A stretch of 64,000 bases of DNA from Rhizophagus irregularis (GCF_026210795.1 NC_089432.1:5084001-5148000), one strand, 5' to 3'. Counted from the first letter of the stretch, positions 35,128 through 47,450 are shown. Program-made: numbers and translations. The notes: generated by a model from the sequence alone, not told the origin.

Positions 35128-35679
35128 CCGGCGATCATGTTACGAATGTTACGAATGTTACGAATGTTGCAAATGTTACGAATGTTTAATATGTTTAACA
35201 TGTTAAACATATGCAACATATTAAATATATAACACATATTTAACATATTACATTTGTTAAATATATAGCATTTATTTAATATTCTTAACATGATTAGCAT
35301 AGAATTTATTGTTATAAATACATGCGTTCTAAATCAATGTAATAATAGATAATTCTGTTATATTTTAATAAAAAGCATTTATTAAATAAATTATCTCATT
35401 GTTTATTTTATAGTTTGTTATATTTGTGAGTCAGTATTTGCGTCTGAGTGTATATGCCCGTGTGTGCAATACCGTATTCACATTTGACTGAAATTTCATT
35501 TTATTTTATTGTGTAACCTTCGTAAATCGATCGACAGTGATACATTTACTAATAATTTCATATAGTTTATTTCACTTTGCGTTCATTAACATTATTTAAT
35601 ATTTATTTTATTCATAATCCTTCTGCTTACCATACACCCATACGCTTATTTTTATAAGCATACAAGAACTGGCATAACA
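35106..35679 (+). repeat. 3' LTR (574 bp)
   Basis: It starts TGTTAATCG and ends GGCATAACA. It matches the two halves of the 5' LTR with three substitutions and a GT indel. It contains the uninterrupted site (AAATTATCTC) that proves the 2.3 kb insertion in the 5' LTR. All three substitutions are CpG-type transitions. Confidence 0.92.
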
Positions 35680-36185
35680 ATACGACGTGGAATAACTTTT
35701 TGTGAGGAAAAAAAATGCTGAAGACCTTTGCTAATTTGATATTTGGCGTTCGGTAGTGCGCTTGTGGAATGATACTTAATAGGGGTAGTTGACATGAGAT
35801 AATCATTTGTGTGTATCTGTAAATGAAGTTGATTGGTGTCCAAATGGTGATCAACAATCTCAAAAAAGAAACTTTTTGAATGTCTAAATTCGTAAATCTT
35901 GTTATAACCGGCTTTGTGTATTCTGGTCACGTGAAATTTTTTAAAAGAAATGAGAAAAGAATTATCGACATTAGGTGGAGTCGTTGTTGAAGAAATGGGA
36001 GATATAGAAGAAAAATCTTTTAATGGATAACCATCATTATTATTATATGGAGAAACTTGAGAATCAATGTCTGTAGTTGAATAAGGAGAACTATCTTGTG
36101 AAAATGAAGGGTCATCTATACGAATAAACGCGTGTGTTGATGAAGATGAAGACCAGTCTATTACTATAGAATTTGAAGAAGTCAT
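35680..36185 (-). pseudogene. Unrecognised gene G2, 5' part, split by the retrotransposon
   Basis: N-terminal part of G2, starting at the ATG at 36185 and open for 168 codons up to the retrotransposon edge. It begins with a Ser/Asp/Pro-rich, probably disordered leader containing FIRIDDPSF (compare FLRIDDY in G1). Then comes FKKFHVTRIHKAGYNKIYEF, which matches the G1 segment around RAGYNKIYEIRR. The last codons before the insertion encode KVIPRRI. Upstream boxes CCCTTGGGTGTGGGTA and GGGGAAAGAG are shared with G1, so the promoter was probably duplicated too. Confidence 0.65.
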
Positions 36186-36734
36186 ATTCCCTTGGGTGTG
36201 GGTAAAATACTAACTAAAAACCTCGTATTCAACCAGAGGCGCCCTCTTGGGCCTCTTCCCCTTTAGCGTTTCAAATCAAAACTGAAAAAAACTAACTAGC
36301 GCAAAAATTACTGCGGAAAATTAACAAAATGTAAAAAAAGGGGAAAGAGTTTTTTTTCCAAGGTTTCAAAATAAACTTTAGCCGAAATTTATTGCAATAA
36401 ACCATAAAATTCCACGTGACCAAATTTATATACATTTCAAATACTAAGAATTGCAAAATATATGAATTAAGAAATACTGAAATACATACAAAATGAAACA
36501 ATTTTGCTATATTTTTTGCATATATCAATAATATATATATTTTATTAGTAGTTTATTTCAGTATATAAAATTAAATATCTGATATGTTATTTATATTACA
36601 AAAATATTTGTTAAATCATTAGTAATTTGGAAATTAGAATATATTAGTGATATGTTTAACGTATTTTATGAAAATCAAAAGATTCAGCAAAGTAATTATA
36701 ATTACAATACTTAGTATATTATTGTGTTTATTTG

Positions 36735-37430
36735 ATTTACCAGTATTTTCAAAATTGACCAGTAAAATTTAATCCTTTATTTTAAACTATTTATTTGCAC
36801 AAATACGTCAACGAAATTTACACTATAAGTAACTTAAGATTTTCACTAAAAAAAAATCGATCATTGATCAGTTCATGTCTGACAATATAATCAGACGCAT
36901 GGTCTTCTAATGTTTAATAGGGTTCCTTGCCTTTATCATATTTGTCTTTTACTTCCCAGATCCTCGGCTTTTCTTACTTTGCCTAATATTAGTCATCTTA
37001 CTCGCTTAATTTACTTTATTTTCTCTAGAGGTAACATCCGCCGCATGTATGGACATATTTTTTTTGTCTATAGGTTGTAGTTTTTTTAGACTGGTGGAAT
37101 TATTTCTAAGTTAATGTCTAAATTAATCATAATACTGCTAGCTTTCATATTGACCAATTATTTTTTTATTATAATTTTTTTTCTTTTTTTTATGAAAAAG
37201 TGCGTTTTTGGAGATCTAAAGGAAATTCCAAACTTGTAATTTTAATTTTAATTTTCTAAAAATGATTGATTTTCCAGGTAAACAGGAAGTAATTCCATGG
37301 AATAAGTAAAGTATTAAGCTAGTATAACCTTTTATGTATAATCTAAACGTTAAGGTGCTATGGAATCATATTGAGACACTAAAAGTGATTATTTTTTTTT
37401 CTTTAAAATCCGAAAGATAAAATGTTGTAA
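36735..37430 (+). repeat. Kinase-array flank block, copy 2 (upstream of D)
   Basis: It starts with the CAAAATTGACCAGTAAAATT stretch and passes through TCGATCATTGATCAGTTCATG, ATGAAAAAGTGCG and AATTCCATGGAATAAG. The same order is found downstream of C (18690-19180), around D's 3' side and, inverted, at 47860-48440. A tract with normal base composition at 36910-37100 seems to be inserted in this copy. Confidence 0.75.
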
Positions 37431-37477
37431 GTAAAAATTTCAACTGATCAGCGAATGATTACCTCACTAATTCAGTA

Positions 37478-37483
37478 CACGTG
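37478..37483 (+). promoter_or_regulatory. Conserved CACGTG element upstream of copy D
   Basis: CACGTG lies about 175 bases before the ATG at 37657. It is followed by a GCATGCA stretch and the TTTCGTACTCGGATAAA motif near -55. Same arrangement as in copies C, E and F. Confidence 0.4.
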
Positions 37484-37656
37484 ATTTAAGTCAGATTTTT
37501 TGTCTAAATAATCGACCTGCATGCACATGTGTGTAATTTGTTTAATTTGCGTAATTTGTGTAATTGTATACCTAAATTAAATAAAAACTTTTTCCTCTTC
37601 TTTTCGTACTCGGATAAATATAACTTTTCCATAACAATATTATATACATATTCAAA

Positions 37657-39707
37657 ATGTCTGAAATGAACGAATGGGTTAAATGGATTGATGAAGCTAT
37701 TGCTAAAAAGCATATTAAGCATTACGAGTATAAATATTTTAAACATATTCAAGAAATTGGCACTGGTGGTTTCGGAAAGGTTTATCGTGCGAAATGGAAA
37801 AATTCATATCAATATTTTGCGTTAAAATCTCTTCTTAATATTGAAGAGGATGCTATTAAGGAACTTGTTCATGAGGTGAATATAAAATATGCATATTATA
37901 AACTTATTTATATATTATTTCTGATTTAAAAATTTATTTTATGTATAATTTATTTAGATTGAGCTTCAACGTGAAGTTACTTTCCATAATAACGTTATTA
38001 GCTTTCATGGAGTTACTATTTCAGATCAAGGTAATAAATAAAATGTTTTTTTTTTTAGAAAAATAATGTATGTTATTATATTACAATAAATTTAAAATTT
38101 ATCTTTTTTTTAGAGAATCAAAGTAACAACATTAAGAAATATCTTTTAGTGATGGAGTACGCTGATGGTGGTTCGCTTAGCAAGTATTTGAAAGAAAATT
38201 TTGAGAAACTTACATGGGAAGTTAAACTTAATCTTGCTTACCAATTGGCTAGTGCCGTATCATGCTTGCATGATGAAGACATAATACATCGTGATTTGGT
38301 AATTTATCAAATTTATTGATGAAATAATAATCATATAAATTATATTATTTTTACTATAACAATTTATATTTTATTTCTTTTATTATAGCATTCTAATAAT
38401 GTATTAGTCAATCAAAATACTATTAAATTGGCGGATTTCGGATTGTCAAAGAGAATCGAAGCGTCAACTAAAAAGAAAAAAGATTTATTTGGTATAGTTC
38501 CTTATATGGATCCAAAAAAATTCAGCAATAGATCATATTCTTTAAACAAGAAGAGTGACGTATACAGTGTAGGCGTACTTTTATGGGAGATATCAAATGG
38601 TAAGCCACCTTTTTATGTAGAAGGAGAGTCGTATGATTGTAGTTTAGCCTTCCAAATTGTGCAAGGTCATAGAGAAACTACTGTTCCTGATACTCCCATT
38701 GAATATGTTAAGCTTTATACTGGTAAGTTAACACTTTTTTATTTATTTTTAAAAATAGTATTATAATTGAAAATTTGGATTTTTTTTTAGAATGTTGGGA
38801 TGACAACCCAGATAATCGGCCATCTATTCAAGAAGTTGTTGAAAGATTAGATGGTATAATTAATCAAAAAACCGAAAATATTGATGAGAAAACTGATCAA
38901 TCATTTACAAATAAAAATATAGTTTTAAATAGTATTGAAGAATCATCACATGGAGAATTATCTCAGGTTATTCAAGAATTCAATAAAATGAATACAAAAG
39001 AAATAATGGGAACTATGACATCAACAAGTAATCAAATTATTAGCCAAAATATTTTACCTGAAAATGATTTAAGTGTAATAGTCAATAATATTACAGAATT
39101 TATTTTAGAAGTGCTGAATAATAAGAGAAATAATGATAAGTTAAGACAGAAAGTTATTGATTATTTTAATAATCAAAATATTAATCCACAAGAAATTTAT
39201 AATTGGCTATTTAATAATCAAAATTATAATTCAAATTCAATTTTTTTACTTGGATTTTTTAATCTTTATGGAATTGAAACAAGTGAAAATAAAATGATGG
39301 CTTTTGATTTATTTATTAATGCTTCTGAACAAGATCATACATTGGCACAATATTTTGTTGGTTTTTGTTATTATTGTGGACGTGGAACTTCACAAAACTA
39401 TCCATTAGCTTTTAAATATTATGAAAAAGTAGCTAATAAAGATTGTGCAATAGGACAGTTGTATACTGGGAGTTGTTATAGCAATGGTCATGGCATAAAT
39501 AAAGAACCAAAACTTGCTATTTATTGGTATGAAAAAGCTGCAAACAATGGGAATGTATTGGGCATGTCTAATCTTGGTTATTGTTATAAAATTGGAGAAG
39601 GTGTTGAAAAGGATATAGATAAAGCAATTTATTGGTATAAAAAATCTGCAGAACAAGGATATGAACGTGCTCAAAAATACCTAGAAGAATTAATGAAAAC
39701 CAAGTAA
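37657..39707 (+). CDS. TKL-type protein kinase with Sel1-like repeats (copy D)
   Basis: Intact five-exon gene encoding about 575 residues. Exons: 37657-37875, 37958-38030, 38114-38298, 38389-38722, 38791-39707. The start fits the conserved MSEMNEW opening of the family. Kinase motifs are complete: GTGGFG loop, FALK lysine, [19 protein letters not shown], and PYMDPKKF in the activation segment, followed by [11 protein letters not shown]. The linker has GELSQVIQEFNKMNTKEIM. About four Sel1-like repeats end the protein, two fewer than in A and B. It is nearly identical to pseudogene C and a close inverted paralog of E. A signalling kinase with a repeat scaffold is the likely role; its partner is unknown. 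Confidence 0.92.
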
Positions 39708-40059
39708 TTCATGTAATTTTATTTTAATCTGTAATCAATCTATTTATTAAATCATTTATATTATAAATGTAGTGTACTATACCGACATTTTGAAATGTTA
39801 TTTTATAACTATGTTAAATTAATTTATGGATAAATTTCAATGGCAAATCAGTATTTTAAAATTAATATCATTATAATTTCTATATTAAATGTTATTTTAT
39901 GTACTGTATTTGAAATTGGTAAAATCATCATGTTCTAATATTCCCTTTTTTTTTTAAAATAGAGCTTATGTTTTTAAAGTTAGATTATTATTCATTCTTT
40001 AAATTAGTAAAACTATCGGAAAATTTATTATAAAGGACGAAATAATTATAATTACAATA

Positions 40060-40290
40060 CTTAGTATATTCGGTTATTGTTTTTTTATTTAATTTACCGG
40101 TATTTTCAAAATTGACCAGTAAAATTTAATCCTTTATTAAACTATTTATTTGCACAAATAAGTCAACGAAATTTACGCTATAAAAAAATCGATCATTGAT
40201 CAGTTCATGTTTAATGCTATCTGACAATATAATCAGACGCATGGTCGTATGGACATATTTTTTTGTCTAGACAGTAAGTTAACAGTGTAT
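40060..40290 (+). repeat. Kinase-array flank block, copy 3 (downstream of D)
   Basis: This copy has CAAAATTGACCAGTAAAATT and ATCGATCATTGATCAGTTCATG as in the other copies. The matching continuation (ATGAAAAAGTGCGGTCTCTG and onward) is displaced to about 42915-43110. The segment 40360-42840, including the hAT-like element, therefore appears to have been inserted into this copy. Confidence 0.65.
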
Positions 40291-40861
40291 GTTAAGAAAT
40301 ATGATGTAATACTTTATGAGAAAAGAATAATCATAAAACAAGCATTCATATGACAAATTATTAAAACACTAAAAGATTTGTTGGTTGCCGATCGTACTAA
40401 AATAGAAAAGCTTGATTTGAAATGTATTTATATAATCAGCAAATCAATACCAAAGATGGGGGATCAGCATCTTAAAATGGAAATCACTCAAAAACTAATC
40501 TTATGTTAACGTTAAGTTAACGTTAACCTATCATGACATGTCAATCATTTCAAGTCATAACAATAACGTGACGCGCCACCCACCCACCCATAGGGTGATA
40601 TTGCACTTATATAGAATGATCTTTCTTGCTTAAAAATTATGGGATAAAATTTTTAGCAAATCATGTGAAAACTGAATAATTTTTTTGTTAGCCAAAAATG
40701 ATCAACAACCGGATGACAAATTTTAATATTATGTAAATAAACAATTTGTTTGTATTACTTATTTAAATATAGATACATTTTTTTTTTATTTTGAACCAAA
40801 AAATAAACAATAATCAAATGGTAAATTTTCATTATCGTCGTCATTACATTATCGTTATAAT

Positions 40862-41941
40862 TAAAGTTCCCTGCCGAAATTAGGGAGTTTCGGCATGTCA
40901 AAATTGTCAAAACTATTTTGACATGTCAAAATTGTCGAAACCTAAAAATATTACATTTCACGTAATAACTCTGCGTCCAATGATCATAGAAAGATGCACT
41001 ATAGCTCGTTGGAATCGTCTCATAACGACGAGTCGAATGGTGGCTAAATCGTCTTTCTACGATCACTGGATGCCGAGATATTAAGCGAAACGTCAAAAAT
41101 CGGCATTTTGTATTTTGCGATACTGCGCCATTTGACGTTTCACTTAATAACTCGCCATCCAATGATCGTAGAAAGATGCACCATAGCTCGTTGGAATCGT
41201 CTCATAACGACGAGTCGAATGGTGGCTAAATCGTCTTTCTACGATCACTGGATGCCGAGATATTAAGCGAAACGTCAAAAATCGGCATTTTGTATTTTGC
41301 GATACTGCGCCATTTGACGTTTCACTTAATAACTCGCCATCCAATGATCGTAGAAAGATGCACCATAGCTCGTTGGAATCGTCTCATAACGATGAGTCGA
41401 ATGGTTGCTAATCGTCTTTCTACGATCACTGGATGCCGAGATATTGAGCGAAACGTCAAAAATCAGCATTTTGTATTTTGCGCTACTGCGCCGTTTGACG
41501 TTTCGTCTATTATCTCGGCATCCAATGATCGTAGAAAGATGATATTTAACCACCATTCGACTCGTCGTTATGAGACGAATCCAACGAGCTATGGTGCATC
41601 TTTCTACGATCATTGGATGCCGAGTTATTAAGTGAAACGTCAAATGGCGCAGTATCGCAAAATACAAAATGCTGATTTTTGACGTTTCGCTCAATATCTC
41701 GGCATCCAGTGATCGTAGAAAGACGATCTACCCACCATTCGACTCGTCGTTATGAGACGATTCCAACGAGCTATGGTGCATCTTTCTACGATCATTGGAC
41801 GCCGAGTTATTACGTGAAACGTAATATTTTTAGGTTTCGACAATTTTGACATGTCGAAACTATTTCGGCATTTCGGCATTTCTACAGGTTTTAGTTTCGA
41901 CATTTCGACAATAGCCTGTAGAGTTTTGGCAGGCAACTTTA
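40862..41941. mobile_element. hAT-like foldback element, 1.08 kb, of 182-bp units
   Basis: Perfect 8-bp direct repeats GTTATAAT flank it at 40854-40861 and 41942-41949. The ends are inverted: TAAAGTTCCCTGCCGAAA on the left and, from the right, TAAAGTTGCCTGCCAAAA. The next 100 bases on each side are also inverted copies. Inside, a 182-bp unit repeats directly (equivalent points at 40977, 41159 and 41341) and then continues in inverted orientation from about 41510. Each unit itself contains CCAATGATCGTAGAAAGA and its near complement. Several ORFs on both strands (40926-41936) arise from the repeats and are not genes. Confidence 0.88.
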
Positions 41942-42844
41942 GTTATAATGCTATCATGAAAATTTTTTCAGGGTAGTAATTCTAAAAATGATTAACAATC
42001 AGATAATAAGATTGTTGTTTTATTATAATGTTATCATAAAATTTTTTTTCTCAACAATTGGATGATAAAATTAAATAAATGTTATATCAAGTAATTTTTT
42101 ATTTTGAAACAAAACAATAAACAACAACTAAATGGTAAAATTTCATTATCATTGTCTTATTATTATGATATTCAGTTATCATAATTTTCCAGAACTAAAA
42201 ATGATCAACAATCGGATAGTAGAATTGTTTTATTACAATATAATCATGAAAAATTTTTTTCCAGAGCCGTAATTCCAAAAATGATGATAGTAAATATTAA
42301 ATAAATGCTTTATCAAGTAATAAACAATCTTTCTGTATTGTTATTTAAAGTTAATCATATATTCTGATATATATATTTTTTTATTTTTAAACCAAAAAAT
42401 AAACAACAATCAAGATAATTAACCTTAAAATGATTAACAAGTGAAATAACTAAGCCAAAAATGATTAACAAGCAAAATAAACCGAAAATGATCATCCTTT
42501 ACCAAATGAGAAAAAAATTATGTTAATAGCTAGTTAAGAGTAATTTCTCATTTTTTTTATAGATATGTTAAATATAATCAAAAATTTTGCAAATAAAGTG
42601 AAAGTTATGGTTTGGCTAGAAAAGCCCGGTGAGCGAAGCGAGCCAAATGAAATTGCATCATCATAATAAATCACATGAATATTTAATACACAATCACATG
42701 ATCTACCAGTAATTTTTCCACCAGTTAAAATTTAGAAATTCTCTTTAAATCTTAAAAACTATTTATCATAATAATTATGATACTGTATGGTAGTATAAAC
42801 CAACTTAATTAAAAAAAAAGTCAGAATTATTACAGTTCTAATTA

Positions 42845-43125
42845 TACTATGACTATAGCTCCCTGCCATGTTTAATGTTAACTTGTTTTTATACAAGATT
42901 TTCTTCTTCTTTATTTTATGAAAAAGTGCGGTCTCTGAAATCCAAATTGATTTTCCAAATAGGCAGGCAGTAATTTCATGGAATAAGGAACTGAAGGTAT
43001 AAAACTAGTATTAATCTTTTTAATAAGTATAACTTAAACGTAAGGATGCTATAGAATATTGAGACAATAAAAGCGATTATTTTTGTTTCTTTAAAGATTC
43101 GGTCCGGTTGCATACTAAAATGTCA
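42845..43125 (+). repeat. Displaced second half of flank block copy 3
   Basis: ATGAAAAAGTGCGGTCTCTG, AATTTCATGGAATAAGGA and the ATGCTATAGAATATTGAGAC stretch match 37190-37400 upstream of D, and match 47870-48110 in reverse complement. Confidence 0.7.
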
Positions 43126-43309
43126 AAATAAGAAGAAACCTTTTTTTTTTTTATTTTGTTTATCACATCTTCAAAAAAAATTGTTTTATGATTATCAAAA
43201 TATTTAATTAATTTTTCTTTTATTGGATATTCCTTTATTCGTTAATTTAGAATATAATTATTGATATCTGCTATAGAATCAATTTTTTGAATATTCATTT
43301 TATCAAAAT

Positions 43310-43570
43310 TTTGAATATTCCTGCCATTATATCCAATTTATGTCTTTCTCAGAGTATTGATTTTTTGTTTATTCGACACTTTGATAAATCCCAATTCAGT
43401 ACTATTTACCTCAAAGGCGGTCATATTTTGATCCTGGAGTTGAGTTACGAACGTCAATTACGTGAAGTATTTAGGTTTATGAACCTCTGAAGAAATTCTG
43501 ATCGTGCTTATTGCACAAGCGGTCGTGAAAACGAAATAATTAAACTACAGGTTACTTTGATCTTGCTTTG
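43310..43570 (+). repeat. Left arm of a 12-kb-spaced inverted repeat
   Basis: TTGAGTTACGAACGTCAAT, GAACCTCTGAAGAAATTCTG and ACTACAGGTTACTTTGA recur in reverse complement at 55740-55965. The two arms bracket kinase copies E and F. The short ORF at 43287-43490 lies in this repeat and is not supported as a gene. Confidence 0.75.
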
Positions 43571-46500
43571 TTTTATACTTTATTTTTACTTTATCAATAA
43601 AACTTTGAATTTTTGAGATTCCACGGCGTTATATATGTAATTCTGGCCCTGAAGAGACACGTAGAGCTAATAGTAAATGAGTACAAGTCCTTTGTTACCT
43701 ATTTACAGTTATATGTCCTTCCTGCCTTACAGCGCAATCCTGGTATTTAAATATACCTTAAATATAATAAGGCTAGGAAATGAAAGCCGCTGTAATTTTG
43801 AGTGAATGATATTTTTAATTTGATCAACAATCTATAAAATTGTATGTGAAGTAAAATGCCAATTTTTTTTAGAAATTGCATGAAAAAAAAATTTCATAAT
43901 ATATTGAGATATAAGAGTCAAAATATAATAATATTATATATTTTTATATATAACAAATAATGTAGTATAACGACTGTGACGACGTGCGAGGATCAACGGA
44001 AATTTTTACTTGACCTTCATTACTTTTGCATTAAACCATAAAAGTATAATGTCCCTTGCTGCGCAGCGTTTTGGACGATAACAAAATACTAATTAATATT
44101 GATTCATTTGAAATAGTAATAGTTATTGCATCAGTCAGACAAGAACATGCTGATATTTTAAAAATAGTATATAAAAAGCATGATTTTTATGACGTAAAAA
44201 CTTAAAATAATACATTTAATTTCAGCCGGAACTAGTCTGAAGTTCAGGATTAGTAATACCCCATTTTTCATCGAAAAATTTTCAGATTAATTGAGAAATA
44301 AAAATTTTTTAATTTATTAAACATTAATATTGTACAAAAAATTTTATACCTTCAAAAAAGAATCATTTTCTTGTTACGTTAAATTAAAATTTTATCCTCA
44401 AAAATGATTGTAAATGTGATCAATTCTTGAGGTCTAAGAAACTAATTTCTTTAATATATCTGAGGTAACATATTACTCATAAGCAAGTAAGTCTTACTTC
44501 ATAAATATATTGTAAATTAAAAATCTCTTTATATATATAATTTACTACTCATAATTATATTTCCAACTCAATATATTTTAAGATAAGAAAGAGAAATGTA
44601 TTCTGCTAATACATCTCGTACAATTATACTGATCAATTAGTTTATTTAAATCACTTTTTCACGCATGTAATATATATCTCTCTGGTCTCTGCCAAATTTG
44701 TATTAAAAATATGCAAATTAATAACATGAATTTAGTTAAAAGATCCATAGATTGTATACAAATCAAAAATCTAACGCTGTAAAAATATTACGGAGACGCG
44801 CCAGATGTGGGATCCTACATCAACATGAAATCTCGTATCAGAAAATATATAGAGACATTGTTTAATCACAAAAGAGAATTCCTAATAGTACGCAAATAAA
44901 ATATTTCCATCGAATGAGAACATTAATATTAAATCAAAGAGAAGCTACTTTAAGTTTTATTAAGAAAGAAGATACAAATATATACAAGGACTTTTATCCG
45001 TTTTTATTTATAAGAAACTGGATTTATTTTTGGATATACAAAGGTTGTAGATGTGGGTTACCAGTTGCTTATGTAAAGCCAGTTGGAGATGTCACCTTTA
45101 TGAGAAAGGAATCATATTTTCTTCGGGAATTAATATAGAAAAAGAATCACGGGAAACTGAACTCATATGGAGTACTTTAGGATTATGATAAATATTTAAA
45201 AGAAAGTTTATAATAAGAAATGTATTAGCTATAGTCTATAGAAAAGAGATTACATATTTAGATTGATTTTATATAATTAAATGTTATGATGCGAAATTTA
45301 ATAAGGATCATAGCAAAAGAATGAAAAACGTTAAAAAGAAGGTTAATATTGATCTGAATATGGCTTATTTTAATAAAATTATTAAAGTATTAATAATTAT
45401 TATTAAACAGACTTGAAGAAAAATATATTTCTCAAAAGAAGTGTACCCGAACTGATAGAATGCAGATACTAAAGTAGCAGACATTTTTGTTTTATTGATT
45501 AAAAAAAATTGTGAAATTTTCTTTTTAAACAATGGTCGTTAAAAAAAAATTCTTGCACTTTTCTTTAATTGTTAAATAAAATAATTTATTAAATTTTTTT
45601 AAGAAAATTCCAATTTTAATAATTTTTTTAAAAAAAAATTATTCACGATAATACACTAAAAAAATCGGATCATTTTTGGATTTAAACTTTTTTATTTTAA
45701 GCTTAGTCAAATTAAAATTGAAATCGAAAACGTGATTGAAAACAAAATTGGTTCGTTTCATTTTAAACTCACATATTAAGAAAATCACAATATATCTCAT
45801 GTAATCGTTTACTATAAACTATCCTACCTATCAATGTTACATTGAACTGTTAAGTATTTGCATGTTAATACTGTAATTACTGTATTATCAAGTTCAAATT
45901 TTGTCTCTACTTACTTATTTTAATAAATCATCTTAAAGATTGCCATTAATTTATTTTGGAGAATAAGACTGATAACGTGATCGAGATCGAAAATGAAATC
46001 GGAACTTTCTTTCTTTCAGTTCCGATTCAAAATACAGTATTTTTATAAAAAATTTTTTACTTTTTGAAGAAATTAGATGTTTTCTTCTTTTACTTTTTTA
46101 GGTATTGCTTCATAGGATGATTACTTGGATCGGTAAGTTTCAAAACAAAGCATCGAAACCTGATTTTTTTTTTCATCTTTATTTTTTGTAGGGGTCAGTT
46201 CCGATTTCAGGAAGATTTGGGTTGGACTACACGAACAAAAATTATTTTTAAAGAAATGTTAACTTTTCATCTTTGTTTTTTTTGTAGGTTTTGGTTTCCT
46301 TTAGGTGAATAATAAATATATTTTGAGATAAAATTTTAAATCTTGTTGGTTTCTTCTTTAAGTGTAGGTTTTGGCCGAATCCTTCCACAGGAAGCACTAA
46401 AATTTTTCTAAAAGTTATGGGTTGATGGTATATTTTGAAGTTATAATGTTGCAACTTTAAATTCTTATTTAATAGATGTCCACAAAATTTTCTTTCTTGT

Positions 46501-47020
46501 ACATAGAAGTAATAAATATATCATAATTACATTGTAGTATGTTTTTTTAATTTTCTTTACTTAAAATTCATAACAAAATAACTTTTGTAATAACATATAC
46601 TTTAACAACGGAAATTTTAAAATTTTCTTCAGAAAAATTTTTATATTTCTTTAGAATAAAATATTTTCTAAAAATTATTATACATGACTTGATTCTTTTT
46701 AGTTTTAAATTATAAGATAAGAGTAGTAATATTTTTAATTATTTATCTATTTACAATTAAAACGTCAATACTTCTTTTATATATTTCCAATAATTAATTT
46801 ACAATCCTTAAAATTACATAACATTAAACTAAATGTAAAATTTGAGGAATACATGATGAATGTAAATTATTATAAACTTTCACATGCTTGACTTACATTT
46901 TATACAACTTCATATAGCTGTAAATAATATTCAAAGTACCAATGGAAATCTTGATTAAAATATTTTCTAATTCTTATAAGGTTTCATTTCTACTTACAAA
47001 TACTGTAACGTATTTTATTT
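43571..47020. other. Long AT-rich intergenic region
   Basis: No supported gene in 3.4 kb. An open frame at 44914-45138 (74 codons) shows no recognisable motif. Segments 45960-46140 and 46190-46400 have repeated TTGTAGGTTTTGG and TTCCGATT words and low complexity. No RNA gene recognised. Confidence 0.45.
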
Positions 47021-47450
47021 TTGGACAATATTTGTAAATTGCCTGATTATATTCTTCTTTTTGATTATTATAATCATCTAAATTCTAATTTTAATTTTTC
47101 TTGTCAATATTTAGAAGCAATAGATACAGATAAGATAATTTTGGATGAATATGACCGTAACAAATTCCTGAATTTGATAATTAAATCAACTCTACTCGCA
47201 GTCTCGATTTATACATTCCTCATGTTCCTGAAGATTTTAATATAGAATCTTTAAAATCGTTTTTTAACAATTGGAATTGTAAAAATAAAAAATTTACAAT
47301 TATATCATTGTGAATTTGTATGGTATAAATTTATTAAAGAATTCAAAATAGAAGGACAGAGTTAATATATATGAATATTATGATGATAAATTTTGGAATT
47401 ATGAGATCAAATAGTAGCTAATTTATTGAATACCTAAGTAATAAAGAAAT
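47021..47450 (+). pseudogene. Eroded ORF of unknown family
   Basis: Coding-like text is readable at 47021-47245 (YLEAIDTDKIILDEYDRNKF), then in another frame with FNIESLKSFFNNW and then LQLYHCEFVWYKFIKEFK. The frame changes at least twice, so no product is expected. The Leu/Ile/Asn pattern faintly recalls the F-box-like families common in Rhizophagus, but I cannot confirm this. Confidence 0.25.

Larger units (their letters stand above)
25148..35679 (+). mobile_element. Ty3/gypsy LTR retrotransposon inserted in gene G2
   Basis: Full element with two LTRs, primer-binding region, gag, protease, reverse transcriptase, RNase H, integrase with GPY-type tail, an extra ORF and a polypurine tract. 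Protease-RT-RH-IN order and the motifs place it in Ty3/gypsy. It is flanked by a target duplication ATAC (25144-25147 and 35680-35683), or AATAC if the LTR is taken to end one base earlier. Removing the element and one duplication restores the reading frame of G2. The LTRs differ by three substitutions and one 2-base indel over about 572 aligned bases, so the insertion is young. The coding region already has stops, a frameshift and an 811 bp insertion, so this copy is not autonomous. Confidence 0.93.

Noticed and set aside
40926-41936. Several similar ORFs on both strands, which first looked like a small gene family
   Set aside because: They are repeated readings of the 182-bp unit of the hAT-like element. 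Direct and inverted units explain both strands.
40977-41941. Regular repeats resembling a CRISPR array
   Set aside because: The unit is 182 bp without spacers, flanked by inverted ends and an 8-bp target duplication, in a eukaryotic genome.
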